64,000 nt of DNA from Symsagittifera roscoffensis. Lineage: Eukaryota; Xenacoelomorpha; Acoela; Convolutidae. The position numbers and the translations under genes were made by a program. Below are positions 11,494 to 23,374 of the stretch, in pieces. Each line of letters opens with the position of its first letter. Position 1 is the stretch's first letter. Under the pieces are notes generated by a model. That model did no database searches, was not told the origin of the DNA, and worked only from the letters and a program-made list of their open reading frames with translations. Where the stretch lies: positions 66,953,548 through 67,017,547 of the forward strand of contig NC_087064.1 in NCBI RefSeq assembly GCF_963678635.1, in the 5' to 3' direction.

Positions 11494-12575
11494 TTGCTAA
11501 CCAACAATCACAAAATCAGTCTTCACCGACATCATCCCAAAAAAAACCCAGCATTACCCACAACTACCCAAAACCCCCAAACATTCACACGAATTTCTTT
11601 TCAAGATAATCCAATCACTTTTGAAGAACGACACGCTCGCTTATCCGAACCATTAGAACCAGTTCAGCGACAGGCACCCCTAAGTGAACCAACATATAAT
11701 CTATACCCCATATTACCACAAGACTTAAACAGAATAAGACACATTAGTCAAAATCAAAATACAGTTGAAATAAATAAACAGATTATACATCCACGAAGAA
11801 ATAGAAATTTTCAAACCCCTAGAGTTCATTTTGATATACCCCAGTCACCAACACCAACTACTTCAGAAAATTCAAGTAGTACATTGCCAGAAACTCCCAC
11901 ACTCCTTTCACAACATAGCACCTCAAGTATACCCTCAGATTACTTAGGTTCAATACCAACATCTGAACAAATACGTGAAAATCCCTTTAACCCCCCCCCC
12001 TCCAATCCCACAGCACGATTACCATATTGGGCAACACACTCATATACACAAGGTGAACCAAACATAGTAAATGAACCAATAGATATTTCTACGGATACAA
12101 CACCATCATCATTGCCAGAAACATTATCAAACTATTAACACCATCATTAAGTCAAATTTCACCGACGCTTTTCCCTTTAAATTTTCCAAATAACCTCGAC
12201 GCTAGATATCGAGAACAATCATTATCAAATATCCCTTTACGACTAGATTGGAACACATTCGTAGTACCTCCACCATTATTTGGACAACATCAAGATAGTA
12301 ACCGACTCTACAGTTGGGCACTCAAAAAACTACAACATAGACAAGATATCCACGAAGATATTCGTGAACACAATATTCAAATATTTCAACAAATTAGTCT
12401 CCAATTAAAAATTGAAATCACGATCAAACTTAACAATATTGTTCAACATCCCTACCCATTAAATTCACCAATTATAACAAATCAATCGCTACCACCACCA
12501 TTTATAACAACTGAAGTAATATATAAATACGATAGATATGCAAAAAAACACAATTGGTTACATCACGTTTTATAA
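11494..12575 (+). pseudogene. Pro/Ser/Thr-rich ORF with frameshift (element 1)
   Basis: The frame 11494-12138 is rich in Pro, Ser and Thr with little hydrophobic content, suggesting a disordered protein. From 12132 a different frame stays open to the TAA at 12573-12575 without an ATG and ends in a more ordered part with Tyr, Trp and Lys. The simplest reading is one gene of about 360 codons broken by one frameshift near 12100. Element 2 has a Ser/Pro-rich ORF at the same place, between integrase and envelope (25224-25676). Function unknown. Confidence 0.45.
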
Positions 12576-12614
12576 CCCATACTCAGGATTATCATACAAA
12601 CGTATATTCTATAA

Positions 12615-15083
12615 ATATTAACATTTCAACACATCTTTTTTCTAATATTTTCCGGCCAAAACACAAATCTTTCTCCTCGCACAGGACCCCAGGATTTATT
12701 AGTAACACACTATGATGGCGAAGAAAACGAACAAAAAACACTACACAAATATGCAATAAATCAAGTATCACAATGCGAAACAGAATCACAAGCTATAGAA
12801 ACTACAAATGTAATCGCAACATTGTATTCAAAAGCCCGAGCAACAACAGTTACAGGAAATAAAATTACAGCATCATTTTCCGAAAAGAAAGTACACTGTT
12901 CACAAGTTTCCAACGGAAATAAAAACCGACTTGATCACGAGTCATTTTATCAAAGTAATATAGAACGACTTTTACATCTAAATCCCGATGATTGTAAAAA
13001 CGAATTACTCCGACTGAACATCACAAGAAATAAAAACACAGACAGAAAAATAGTAAATTTCCAAGTCTTTGCCGATTCTGTACATCAAGCAGAACGATAT
13101 CAAGGACATATAAAATTAGACGAAAAATACCCATATAACGGTGCACACGGAAGATTAACTTATGACATACACAAAAAACACTGGATACCACACATTGGAA
13201 TAAATGACCCTTCAAACTGCAAAGCAGACACAAAATATAAAGGATATCAAGAAATAATGTTTTTTGATTGGAAAATACAACTCGAAAAAGTACAAATCAC
13301 ACGAGATTTATCTGATAACACAATGATCTATCAAGGAATTAGATTACCTTGCAAAATTGATCAAGGTTATTGTGACCCTACGACAAGGACCCAAGCAACA
13401 ATTGTTTGGTTTCCCGAAGATACATGCACAACATTTCAAGAACCAAAAATACACGCTCGATCGATAAAATTCCATGAAAAATATTTTATAGATTCAATTC
13501 CTTACGAACAAGTAAACCCATCCCGAAAACAAACGAATGATTTTAGAAATATCCATGATATAGAAAATAAATTAACAAGTTTTCAAATCTATCAAGAAAC
13601 AGAATTTGCATGTAAATACAGAAATCCACTTTATAAGACACAATACTCTGAAATACTTGTCAAATACGAAAAAAGTTTCGACATGACCACTGGAAAAATA
13701 AAATCTAACCCTTATGCCACAAGTCATCCTATAAATGAAGGAACATCATACGTCCCAGTAAATTTTCTGAAAAGCATAGGTCAACCTGGCGGAAAACTAA
13801 AACCATATGACAGTAAAAGCACACGTTTACAAGAACTATCACTAATGATTAGCACCTATTTTGGTAGTATTCATTATGATATCCACATAGACATGAAGTT
13901 AGACTACACGATTAGTAGAATTTTTCAAGAAATGTCACTTTCTGAATTAGAAACACTTCATCAACTATGCGAATTAGAAAGAACACAAATAGTACAATCA
14001 CTCGCACTAGCAATACTAAAAATACCTTACGCAGGATACTTATTATCAGGAAACAGATCAAATTTTCTAGATTACGAAGGAATTATTTTATGGTTTTATA
14101 CTTGCATTAAAAAAGTATCACCATTATATGTTTTTGAAGACAAACGTTGTTATAAAAGAATCCCCATATTCTATAAAAATAAAGTACATTTTGTCGACAC
14201 ACTTTCAAGACGAACATATTTTTGGGATACCGCAACCCCATGTGGATCAGAAAATAGCCAAAATGTAGTTCAATTAAATCCTGATGAAGATAAATACTAC
14301 CTACTTACACCATACTCTACATTAATGCAATCACTCAAACAATTTTCACCCGAAAGCATCAGAGCTATTTCTCGTAATCCAAATATTGATTTACAATCAA
14401 TTGGAATATATTCTAAATCTGATATCCAACATCACATTAGAACACAACAATTTCAGGAACTATTAACACAAATGGACACGATACAACGACAATCAATTGA
14501 CCAAAATTTAAGAAAACTTGCCGAAACCGCAGGAATCGCAGACATTTATACACAAGATTATAGCGGATATTTTAAAGACATTAAATACTAGATATATTTA
14601 AACGGTGAAAAATACAGACCACAAGATATTTCACCATTAAATATTTTCAGTTTTGTCACCTTAAAGAACGAAATTCTAGCTTTTCTAGGATGGCCCTATC
14701 ACATCTTAGAAAAAATAATTATCTGATACGCCATGTTTAATTTTATAGGATTTATTTTGTCACTGTTAAAAGGAATCTATAACACATGCGCTATAGACAC
14801 ACACGTAAACCGACAAGCAAGTGTAGCACGTATACTATTTGCAGGATTTTTTGAAATTTTTTCATCATCAATTAACAAAATACTTCTAGATGCACAAATA
14901 AAAGAATATAACACAAAAGTATCCACAAGACAAAACACATACGACGAAGAACACAATAATATAGAAATAACACCTACCGCATCACAGTTGCCACCCTTAC
15001 CGCAAAACCATCCATTATCATTAGTTCCCCGTAATTTCCGAAACCTAGCAATCGCAAATAATTCAAATCTAGACCAAATATAA
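12615..15083 (+). pseudogene. Envelope-like glycoprotein (element 1)
   Basis: One frame is open from 12615 to 15083 except for TAG at 14589-14591 and TGA at 14724-14726. It starts with a hydrophobic, signal-peptide-like run at about 12621-12660 but has lost a clear ATG; the longest stop-free part (12822-14591) has no natural start. The ectodomain has scattered cysteines. A strongly hydrophobic segment at 14733-14770 (FNFIGFILSLL) is the likely membrane anchor, with a Pro-rich tail after it. The spacing of Tyr, Cys and IExTNVxxxLY near the N-terminus resembles glycoproteins shared by chuviruses and some gypsy/BEL elements (recalled pattern, not searched). The same block occurs in element 2. 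It would have served cell entry; this copy is broken. Confidence 0.6.
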
Positions 15084-15288
15084 CACAAAGTCCCATCCAA
15101 CATATAATGACACATCATTCACAAAATGATAATACATACGAACAAATTATAGAACAAACTCACACCACCACTTTTCAGTCTCAACATAACCATTTTTTTA
15201 GCCCACGATGAGCCGACAACTTGGATCCCTCCATCGCTCAAATTCCCATCCAGCCAACCTCAAACTCAAATCCCAATAAGCCCACTTT

Positions 15289-15954
15289 TTGCTTTCCCAC
15301 CACCCGATTTTCCAATTATTATTATACCATCAAGCACGAATTCTGATACTAACTCAGATATTTCATTTTTTTCATTCTATCTCACAATTTAATAACTCTA
15401 ATGTAGAAACCCCCGATGAATTTGCAGACTCCGAACCATCTCCCTCTACCTATACCCAGACTAACCCCTCAGTTTTTTCAAAACCCCCATTTCAACCAAT
15501 CCCATCCAATCATCCACTCCCATCCGTTTCCACTCCTTCTTATGCTTCCCAAGTGACCCCAACCTATTCTCCACTTCATTCCGAAAGATCATATGATAAT
15601 TCCCCAGATACCCCCCAAATTTCCCAGGAGCTTGATAATTTTATTACTTTACAACAACAATTATTACACCCCAACACCCTCACAATACATCAAATATCAT
15701 CCACAATAACATCCTCAAATCCACCTACCCCCACACCCTCCTCAGCTTACACTCCATCATTAGCACAATCATCCACATCCACCGAAACACCTACTAGCAC
15801 TCACCGAGCTTATCGCACTTTTAAACGAAAATTTCCAAATCACCCATTCCCAACCAAACCCGAAACAGCCCGCGAATATATCAATCACCGGATTATACCA
15901 ACACGAAAAATTTTCTTGAAGTCACCTAACCCTCATTTCCGCAATATACGTTAA
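15289..15954 (+). CDS. Pro/Ser/Thr-rich ORF of unknown function (element 1)
   Basis: The 221-codon frame after the envelope reads mostly Pro, Ser, Thr and Gln (SNPPTPTPSSAYTPS), with a basic C-terminal end (YRTFKRKFPNHPF, then IIPTRKIFLKS). The design recalls the disordered ORF at 11494-12575, but I see no clear sequence repeat of it. Start choice is uncertain because codons upstream are also open. No family recognised. It could be the first half of one gene with the ORF at 16104, from which it is separated by a frame change and stops. Confidence 0.35.
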   Translation: MLSHHPIFQLLLYHQARILILTQIFHFFHSISQFNNSNVETPDEFADSEPSPSTYTQTNPSVFSKPPFQPIPSNHPLPSVSTPSYASQVTPTYSPLHSERSYDNSPDTPQISQELDNFITLQQQLLHPNTLTIHQISSTITSSNPPTPTPSSAYTPSLAQSSTSTETPTSTHRAYRTFKRKFPNHPFPTKPETAREYINHRIIPTRKIFLKSPNPHFRNIR

Positions 15955-16103
15955 ATACACCTAACAATACTAACGACACACGCAATTTTGTTGATGAGCG
16001 CGTTTTAATGCCAACACTTCATTGGACAGCTTATTAAAATTTTACTAACCCCCTTTGCCTACCATTAGCTAATACTCATGACAATAATGAAAAGAACAAA
16101 GAC

Positions 16104-17018
16104 ATGTTATATAGACTCACCACAACACTAACACCTCGACAATTTACTTACGTTGGATCTAAAAAATTATTAAAAACATTCACTGCACCCCGAGCTAATG
16201 AACTTGCAATAAAATATCACGATCATAATATCATCCGCCCTAATCAAGATCAATTTTTAGATGAAGACCGCTTCGCAAAGCCGCAACTAACAGAAAAATT
16301 TTTCATCAAAACATCATACGTATTCACACTTAACATTTTTGATAGAAAGCATGATCACATTAGTTCAGAATCACTAGTTGATATTCAAGCATATGAGAGC
16401 TTTTATGATACATTTCAGTTTTTTTCACTAACCTTTCATTTACTTTCACCACAAGAACGCGATTTGCACTGTTCCCACGATATTATGCTAGGCACTAAAC
16501 AAACGCACACATATACATACTATAGTTTTATACAAAATCATTTTGATTTACACACCCCATCAAGACAACCTCACCATTGTTTTCAGTTTCTTAACTCAAA
16601 ATACACGTCACCATTCTTCCTTAATTTTACATATTGCATTAAAGATACTAACCTCCACTGCATCCTCCGCAACTATGACCCAGTTACCCAAATGTATATA
16701 TTCTGTCCCATCACAAAGACCTTCAATGCCGAAGAATCCAGACCCTTCCTTATCCCGCATGAAATTATCCAGCCCATTGAAATACCCGTATTAGAATTCA
16801 TTCACAATACTAAATATAATCACAAAATATATAAACTCATCCAAAACACACCTTACGAGTTTGCAGTAGGCAACGAAGAACTAAACACCATCAAAGCACT
16901 TCAATTGCTTTGGCCACCGCTACAAACTAAAAACATCCTACGCATACTAGCCAAATTACTAACAACATCAGACATGATTCATGACATCTTCCCCCACGGC
17001 TTTTTCCCAGAAGATTAA
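16104..17018 (+). CDS. Unassigned 304-residue ORF downstream of envelope (element 1)
   Basis: An intact frame starts with ATG and ends in TAA, the longest clean ORF downstream of the envelope. The translation is globular-looking, rich in Phe, His, Tyr and Leu, without signal peptide or membrane span. Cysteines include HCSHD, HHC and FTYCIKDTNLHCIL, the last with two Cys eight residues apart. I recognise no domain. Intactness in an otherwise broken element suggests either recent decay or chance. It sits where some viruses place accessory genes, before the presumed 3' LTR. Confidence 0.45.
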   Translation: MLYRLTTTLTPRQFTYVGSKKLLKTFTAPRANELAIKYHDHNIIRPNQDQFLDEDRFAKPQLTEKFFIKTSYVFTLNIFDRKHDHISSESLVDIQAYESFYDTFQFFSLTFHLLSPQERDLHCSHDIMLGTKQTHTYTYYSFIQNHFDLHTPSRQPHHCFQFLNSKYTSPFFLNFTYCIKDTNLHCILRNYDPVTQMYIFCPITKTFNAEESRPFLIPHEIIQPIEIPVLEFIHNTKYNHKIYKLIQNTPYEFAVGNEELNTIKALQLLWPPLQTKNILRILAKLLTTSDMIHDIFPHGFFPED

Positions 17019-17487
17019 GGAAGTAGAATTTGAAAAACTTTTAACTAATAAATTTAAATTTGTACTAACCATTATCTATCAATGTTTGATTTATACTTTT
17101 AGTCTTCACCCCACAATCATCTAAAAAACAGAAAAAGAAAAATATAAATATAATTTGTTAAATTATTTTAAAATTCTTTAATTTCTTGCACTAAATAATG
17201 TAGTAAAATTCATACCAAATGTAGTAATTTTATTTATAAATTATTTCCCCATGAAGCAGTAAACTTAGTTACGATGAAAACTTATAATTTTAAATTTCCC
17301 CAAAACGCAGTAAAGTTCAAATTTTATGCAATAAATTGATAAAATGAGATAGCAGTACTAACCTTTTCAATATTTTCATTCATTCGCACAGCTCGCCCAC
17401 GAAGAATTGTTTAAATAATGATTTTAAGTTTCAAGTTTTCACTCTCAACAACTCTAACACACGATAACAAGTTTCAAACTTTCCTTT
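17019..17487. other. AT-rich 3' flank of element 1
   Basis: There is no coding potential. Imperfect short repeats with TGTAGTAA and GCAGTAAA wording occur at 17200-17330. This is where a 3' LTR of element 1 should begin, but no matching 5' copy is visible in the window. Confidence 0.4.
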
Positions 17488-19439
17488 AACCCGGTTGGAA
17501 ACTAATTATATGCTAAACCAAACTAACCAACGCAGCTTACTAAACACCACAAACCATAAAATAACAGCATGACTAAGCAAAGAAAACCAACGGTACCCAA
17601 ACCGGATTAACCCAGTTTAAAACTAAATAATTTATTTTTTTGAAGACTATTATAAAGTCTAAGAAAGGAATAATAAAACACAAAAAAGTCGCAAGACAAA
17701 CCCATACGAAAAACAATTTGATTTTTGAAAAAAGGACACAACCATAGTAACATAAGAAAGAACAACATAAACCCAACATAAAACGTTATCACATAACAGG
17801 ACCTCTCAAAGAAACAGCATGCAATCATACTCCCACTCCTGGCCTAACCCACCAGAGAGGACGTCCTGAGCATGCTCTATAGCCGGCATAACCCACCGCG
17901 CTACATCCACGCTTTGTGACCACACTTCTATTTTTAATATGAGGTAACCAAGGGTGAGTAACTCTTCAAAATAACCGAACTAAAACAAAACGCTTTTGTG
18001 AAAACTAACTAAATTCATGATTAAAAAACCGAATTAACATAAATTTATAAAATCTAAATCATACTTTGCAGTATATAGATCATACGCAACAACAAAGACG
18101 AACATCCAAAGCCTAGATGATCCCATCACACTCGAACAAAAGAATGGCTAAACAAAACCGACATGCCGTCCACAATCACGACTCAAAGGATTTAGAGTAC
18201 GACTTGATTTCGCAGAAAAGGACTTCACTCAACTAGACCAATGACCACCTCGATGTTCAAGTATACGTACAGATCCGAGTTACAAGACATCCCTTCCACA
18301 CACGATCTTCACGCCATTCCTAGACGAGGCTGCACACAAAACAGTTCTCTACTAATACAGAAAAACCTGACATAGCAAACCATTTTGAAATCGGATTGAT
18401 TTCATTGGGGATCACAGTCGTTGTCGAATGACGAAGTAATAAATTCCTGTCCCTAATTCCAGCGTCCTGGAACGTTCTTCTTCAAGAGGAACCGGACAAG
18501 AAAATGATGTTCGCCAAATACCAACGTTCATCATCCATCCTTCAAACTGCAGAGAAGAAAGATAGTTCTAAAATCTCTGTAAACCCCGGATGGGTGGAAC
18601 CTGATCTAAACTACATTGTCTTATTGGATAAATTAGATATTTTACCACTGTAAAATATTTAATATTAACCAATCATAATCCATCTAACTAACAACCCTTT
18701 TATTTGTAAGTGCTGAAATTACTTGTAATTTCAGCACCAGAGAGATTTGAATTTAACTTAGAAATTAGTTGCCTCGCCAAGAGAACTTCAGCAGCCGCAA
18801 TAAACCAGTATACCCTAGATCTATTGAGCCTAGCAGAGACTAGTTAAACACCCTGAGACTAGTAGATATAAGAGTAAGATTAGGATCGGTATTAGACTAA
18901 GAAGTTGCACGAATCTATCCGACCGAAAATAAGATAGCGTGACGAGCAGACGGTGTACTCTATCCGAAATTACTCTATGAGTTAACCACATCGGTCCTAA
19001 CTCAGTTTCCAATACAAATTATAATCATACCAGAAGTGTTGTTGTCTAGATAGGGAAATTGCCAGTCTAGTTTTCGAATTTAACACCCAACGAGTGTTTT
19101 GTATTTATGAACGGCTCATCTTTTTTCTGATGGCTTGTTGGTTAAATTGTATTATTTCAATTTACAATAGGTTTTTAGTTGCCAGTTGACCCCTGAGTTA
19201 CAATTTGATTTAATTTTCTTATTGTTGGGAAATTTGTTTAGTTGAACCAAATAATTTATTGATTGATTATTCGGTGCTCACACTTTTTAGTTTCAATACT
19301 AGGAATAAGAAAAAGTATTAATACAAGCTGGGAATTTCAAAATGCTTTCAATAACAGTCATTTTTTGTACAGGCAACTACAAAACAACTGACAAGTTAAA
19401 ATTGCTGATGGAATGGAGTTTTCAAGTTTTTATCATTTT
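17488..19439. repeat. 1.95-kb tandem repeat, copy 1
   Basis: The unit starts AACCCGGTTGG and ends TTTTTATCATTTT, and is repeated immediately at 19440-21394 with about 98% agreement by eye. There is no credible coding frame: small hydrophobic frames on the minus strand (17573-17828) recur in copy 2 only because the DNA does. A perfect hairpin lies at 18710-18737. The terminal ORF-like differences between copies are single bases, so the duplication is recent. Confidence 0.93.
18710..18737. repeat. Perfect 13-bp inverted repeat with 2-base loop
   Basis: GTGCTGAAATTAC is followed by TT and its exact reverse complement. It is conserved in copy 2 of the 1.95-kb unit. The stem would form a hairpin in either strand; no U-run or polyadenylation context marks it as a terminator. 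Confidence 0.9.
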
Positions 19440-21394
19440 AACCCGGTTGGAAAGGAATTATATGCTAAACCAAACTAACCAACGCAGCTTACTAAACACC
19501 ACAAATCATAAAATAACAGCATGACTAAGCAAAGAAAACCAACGGTACCCAAACCGGATTAACCCAGTTTAAAACTGGATAATTTATTTTTTTGAAGACT
19601 ATTATAAAGTCTAAGAAAGGAATAATAAAACACAAAAAAGTCGCAAGATAAACCCATACGAAAAACAATTTGACCTTTGAAAAAATGACACAACCAAAGT
19701 AACATAAGAGAGAACAACATAAACCCAACATAAAACGTTATCACACAACAGGACCTCTCAAAGAAACATCATGCAATCATACTCCCACTCCTGGCCTAAC
19801 CCACCAGAGAGGACGTCCTGAGCATGCTCTATAGCCGGCATAACCCACCGCGCTACATCCACGCTTTGTGACCACACTTCTATTTTTAATATGAGGTAAC
19901 CAAGGGTGAGTAACTCTTCAAAATAACCGAGCTAAAACAAAACGCTTCTGTGAAAACGACTAACTAAATTCATGATTAAAAAACCGAATTAACATAAATT
20001 TATAAAATCTAAATCATACTTTGCAGTATATAGATCATACGCAACAACAAAGACGAACATCCAAAGCCTAGATGATCCCATCACACTCGAACAAAAGAAT
20101 GGCTAAACAAAACCGACATGCCGTCCACAATCACGACTCAAAGGATTTAGAGTATGGCTTGATTTCGCAGAAAAGGACTTCATTCAACTAGACCAATGAC
20201 CACCTCGATGTTCAAGTATACGTACAGATCCGAGTTACAAGGCATCCCTTCCACACACGATCTTCACGCCATTCCCAGACGAGGCTGCACACAAAACAGT
20301 TCTCTACTAATACAGAAAAACCTGACATAGCAAACCATTTTGAAATCGGATTGATTTCATTGGGGATCACAGTCGTTGTCGAATGACGAAGAAATAAATT
20401 CCTGTCCCTAATTCCAGCGTCCTGGAACGTTCTTCTCCAAGAGGAACCGGACAAGAAAACGATGTTCGCCAAATACCAACGTTCATCATCCATCCTTCAA
20501 ATTGCAGAGAAGAAAGATAGTTCTAAAATCTCTGTAAACCCCGGATGGGTGGAACCTGATCTAAACTACATTGTCTTATTGGATAAATTAGATATTTTAC
20601 CACTGTAAATCATTTAATATTAACCAATCATAATCCATCTAACTAACAACCCACTTATTTGTAAGTGCTGAAATTACTTGTAATTTCAGCACCAGAGAGA
20701 TTTGAATTTAACTTAGAAATTAGTTGCCTCTCCAAGAGAACTTCAGCAGCCGCAATAAACCAGTATACCCTAGATCTATTGAGCCTAGCAGAGACTAGTT
20801 AAACACCCTGAGACTTGTAGATATAAGAGTAAGATTAGGATCGGTATTAGACTAAGAAGTTGCACGAATCTATCCGACCGAAAATAAGATAGCGTGACGA
20901 GCAGACGGTGTACTCTATCCGAAACTACTCTATGAGTTAACCACATCGGTCCTAACTCAGTTTCCAATACAAATTATATACATACCAGAAGTGTTGTTGT
21001 CTAGATAGGGAAATTGCCAGTCTAGTTTTCGAATTTAACACCCAACGAGTGTTTTGTATTTATGAACGGCTCATCTTTTTTCTGTTGGCTTGTTGGTTAA
21101 ATTGTATTATTTCAATTTACAATAGGTTTTTAGTTGCCAGTTGACCCCTGAGTTACAATTTGATTTAATTTTCGTACTGTTGGGAAATTTGTTTAGTTGA
21201 ACCAAATAATTTATTGATTGATTATTCGGTGCTCACACTTTTTAGTTTCAATACTAGGAATAAGAAAAAGTATTAATACAAGCTGGGAATTTCAAAATGC
21301 TTTCAATAACAGTCATTTTTTGTACAGGCAACTACAAAACAACTGACAAGTTAAAATTGCTGATGGAATGGAGTTTTCAAGTTTTTATCATTTT
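19440..21394. repeat. 1.95-kb tandem repeat, copy 2
   Basis: This is a direct head-to-tail copy of 17488-19439. The two join without spacer at TTTT|AACCCGG. After copy 2 the sequence leaves the unit at GACTCTAAA. No terminal inverted repeat or target duplication is obvious, so unequal crossing-over or local duplication is as likely as transposition. Confidence 0.93.
20665..20692. repeat. Perfect 13-bp inverted repeat (copy 2)
   Basis: This is identical in stem and loop to the hairpin at 18710-18737, at the same place in the second unit. Confidence 0.9.
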
Positions 21395-22294
21395 AGACTC
21401 TAAAAAAACAGTCCAAAAACTTTGTGCCGAGATAATCAGTTCAATTTTTACGTTGTTCCAGTTGCCGATTTTGCTATAAGCACATGCACCAATGAAAACG
21501 ATTTACTTTTACTAAAATTTTTCATTTTCAGTTAAAATGCATAACTTTTTGTCATCTGGGTTTTACCATTTGGAGAAAATGTACTGCAAAAAATGGTTAC
21601 AGCATTCGTAAGAAACAAAACAGCAGCACAGAAATATTGGACATTGCTTGTGTAACTTCCAAAAAAGTCGGATTTACAAAGCAGAAATTGCCTTTAAACG
21701 CACAACACGCCAATATAGGCACTCATTTTAGCATAAAAAGACACTGTTAAAAACACCGTTGTAGGAAAATTATTTTTACATGCTGCAGCAACGACATGCT
21801 TTTCGAGGCAAAACGAAAATCTACCGGGCAATGCTAACTTTTGTCAACACACTCCGGGAAAAAGGAAACTGGTTACTTGTCGGCGACAATCAAATGGACA
21901 CAAAACGAATTATTTGAGAGGTCAAATATTTTGAGTAATTTTTGAGTGTCCGCTTTTATTTGGAGAAAGGGCAACGAATCAGGTTTCTGATTTTAAAAAA
22001 AACCAAGCTTCAGCACTTTTTAAAAACAGTTTCTAGCAATCAAGACAACTGCCCCCAAAAAAAAGCAACTCGTTCAATTGCATTTTCCTCGGCGATTGAG
22101 ACTTTATTTCCCAAATTTTTTTAATAACTGCACTCTTGAGACAAAATTGTTTATGTTTTTGGAAAAGAAGAAATATGTTTCTAAGCTTAGAAACAATTTT
22201 AGGAAAGATTTTTTTTTATTAAAAAAAACTCAAACTGCATTAATTTTCCGCCATTTTCGCTTGAAGTTCCCCACTTTGGCTTTGTGGATAAAGG
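21395..22294. other. Non-coding spacer
   Basis: Nothing recognisable is present between the 1.95-kb tandem and the LTR of element 2. Open frames at 21942-22320 are A/T-driven and without family resemblance. Confidence 0.5.
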
Positions 22295-22571
22295 GTTATA
22301 TTCAAACTAACTTTACTTAACTTATGGCGATCGACTAAATCGCAGCTAGTTAGAATAAGGGGTCGTTCTGAAGGTTGCTAAGACTTTCCTATTCTTATTC
22401 AACAGACAATGTTTCTTTCAGTCGTAAATAAGTTTATTATTTCAAAGATAGGAGACACACATCAAGTACAGAACATGATAGTGATAGTGATGGTGACGGT
22501 GATTGTTATGGTTATAGAAATCGGGATTGAGACTGAGAAAGTGATAATTGGTAAGTTTTCGTTTGGCTTAT
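22295..22571 (-). repeat. 3' LTR of element 2
   Basis: It matches 31505-31782 along its length, for example ACTTAACTTATGGCGATC, CTTTCCTATTCTTATTCAAC and TTTTCGTTTGGCTTAT, with about 10% differences. By the usual LTR clock idea this means insertion well in the past. A purine tract is not clear beside it, so the inner border may be off by some bases. Confidence 0.85.
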
Positions 22572-23370
22572 CGGCAATACTGGACTAAAATTGTAGAAGC
22601 ATACTTTGTAGGGTGGCGGTGGCCACATCACAGTTGGACATAATTGAATACAAAGTTAAAAAATAAAGGGACGGAGGTTAACAGATAATCTTGAAACTAA
22701 TAATTTCCTTCCACATGGGTTTTTAGGCTCAAAAATTTATTGCTGAGATGCTTATTTTTTTTCCAGAGAACTTTTATGGTTTTCCGCACTTGGTTGATAC
22801 GATTTAAGTCGTTTATATAAGTCTTTTGTACTTGATCAGTGTAGGAGTCAAGAATTGAGGTTTGCATTTGGGCGGTTATGAAGGCTGCTGGAACACAAAT
22901 GTGTTGATGGGCGAGCTGTGGATTAACCAGACGGTAGGCACCTTTACCGTTTTGGTAAGGGTGATAGGTTTCTATCCTAAATTGGTTAAAAAAGGGCGAG
23001 AGCGTATATTTTGAACTGGCATCAAAATTTGGCGGTTTTCTGGGGTTGAGGTTTTGTTCGTTTTTGACTTGAATCGCAACTTTTGTTTCAAGATTTAGAG
23101 AAATTGCTGATTGGTGAACTAGTATAGATTCAAAATCTAGGTGTTGCCTAGTTGAAGAAGAAGAGAGAATTTAGAAAAGACGGACAATAGCTTTTTTTTG
23201 AATGCCATTAGAGTGTTTCACTTATGGGATTGTAAAATTGGTATTCAATTTTGGCTGATTAATCGGTTTGGTTATTTTGGATGTATTTTCCATAGGGGAA
23301 TTTAAAGACAGAAGGTTTTTGAATCCGAGCAAATCTTGTTCAAGTGGAGTCTGAAGAAGATCAGCGGGTA
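22572..23370 (-). pseudogene. Decayed 3' region of element 2
   Basis: Minus-strand reading gives discontinuous coding-like pieces rich in Gln, Asn and Tyr, without a clean frame. By position it would be the remainder of envelope. I cannot assign individual residues or a membrane segment. Confidence 0.35.
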
Positions 23371-23374
23371 TATC

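Larger units (their letters stand above)
5443..17018 (+). mobile_element. Envelope-bearing gypsy-type retroelement (element 1)
   Basis: Protease, RT, RNase H and integrase follow in Ty3/gypsy order. Downstream come a hydrophobic ORF, a Pro/Ser-rich ORF, an envelope-like ORF and two unassigned ORFs. The whole 11.5 kb shares an unusual base composition on the plus strand, rich in A and C and poor in G, which supports a single unit. Gag is not identified and no LTR pair was found. At least six in-frame stops and several frameshifts are present, so this is an old endogenous copy that cannot move by itself. Confidence 0.8.

Noticed and set aside
17573-17828. Hydrophobic minus-strand frames conserved at 19525-19744
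   Set aside because: Conservation is explained by the 98% identical tandem units; composition is AT-driven and no start context or family is seen.
17820-17930. A-box-like GTAGCGCGGTGGGTTA on the minus strand of the 1.95-kb unit
   Set aside because: No B box or T arm follows at tRNA spacing, so a tRNA or SINE call is not supported.
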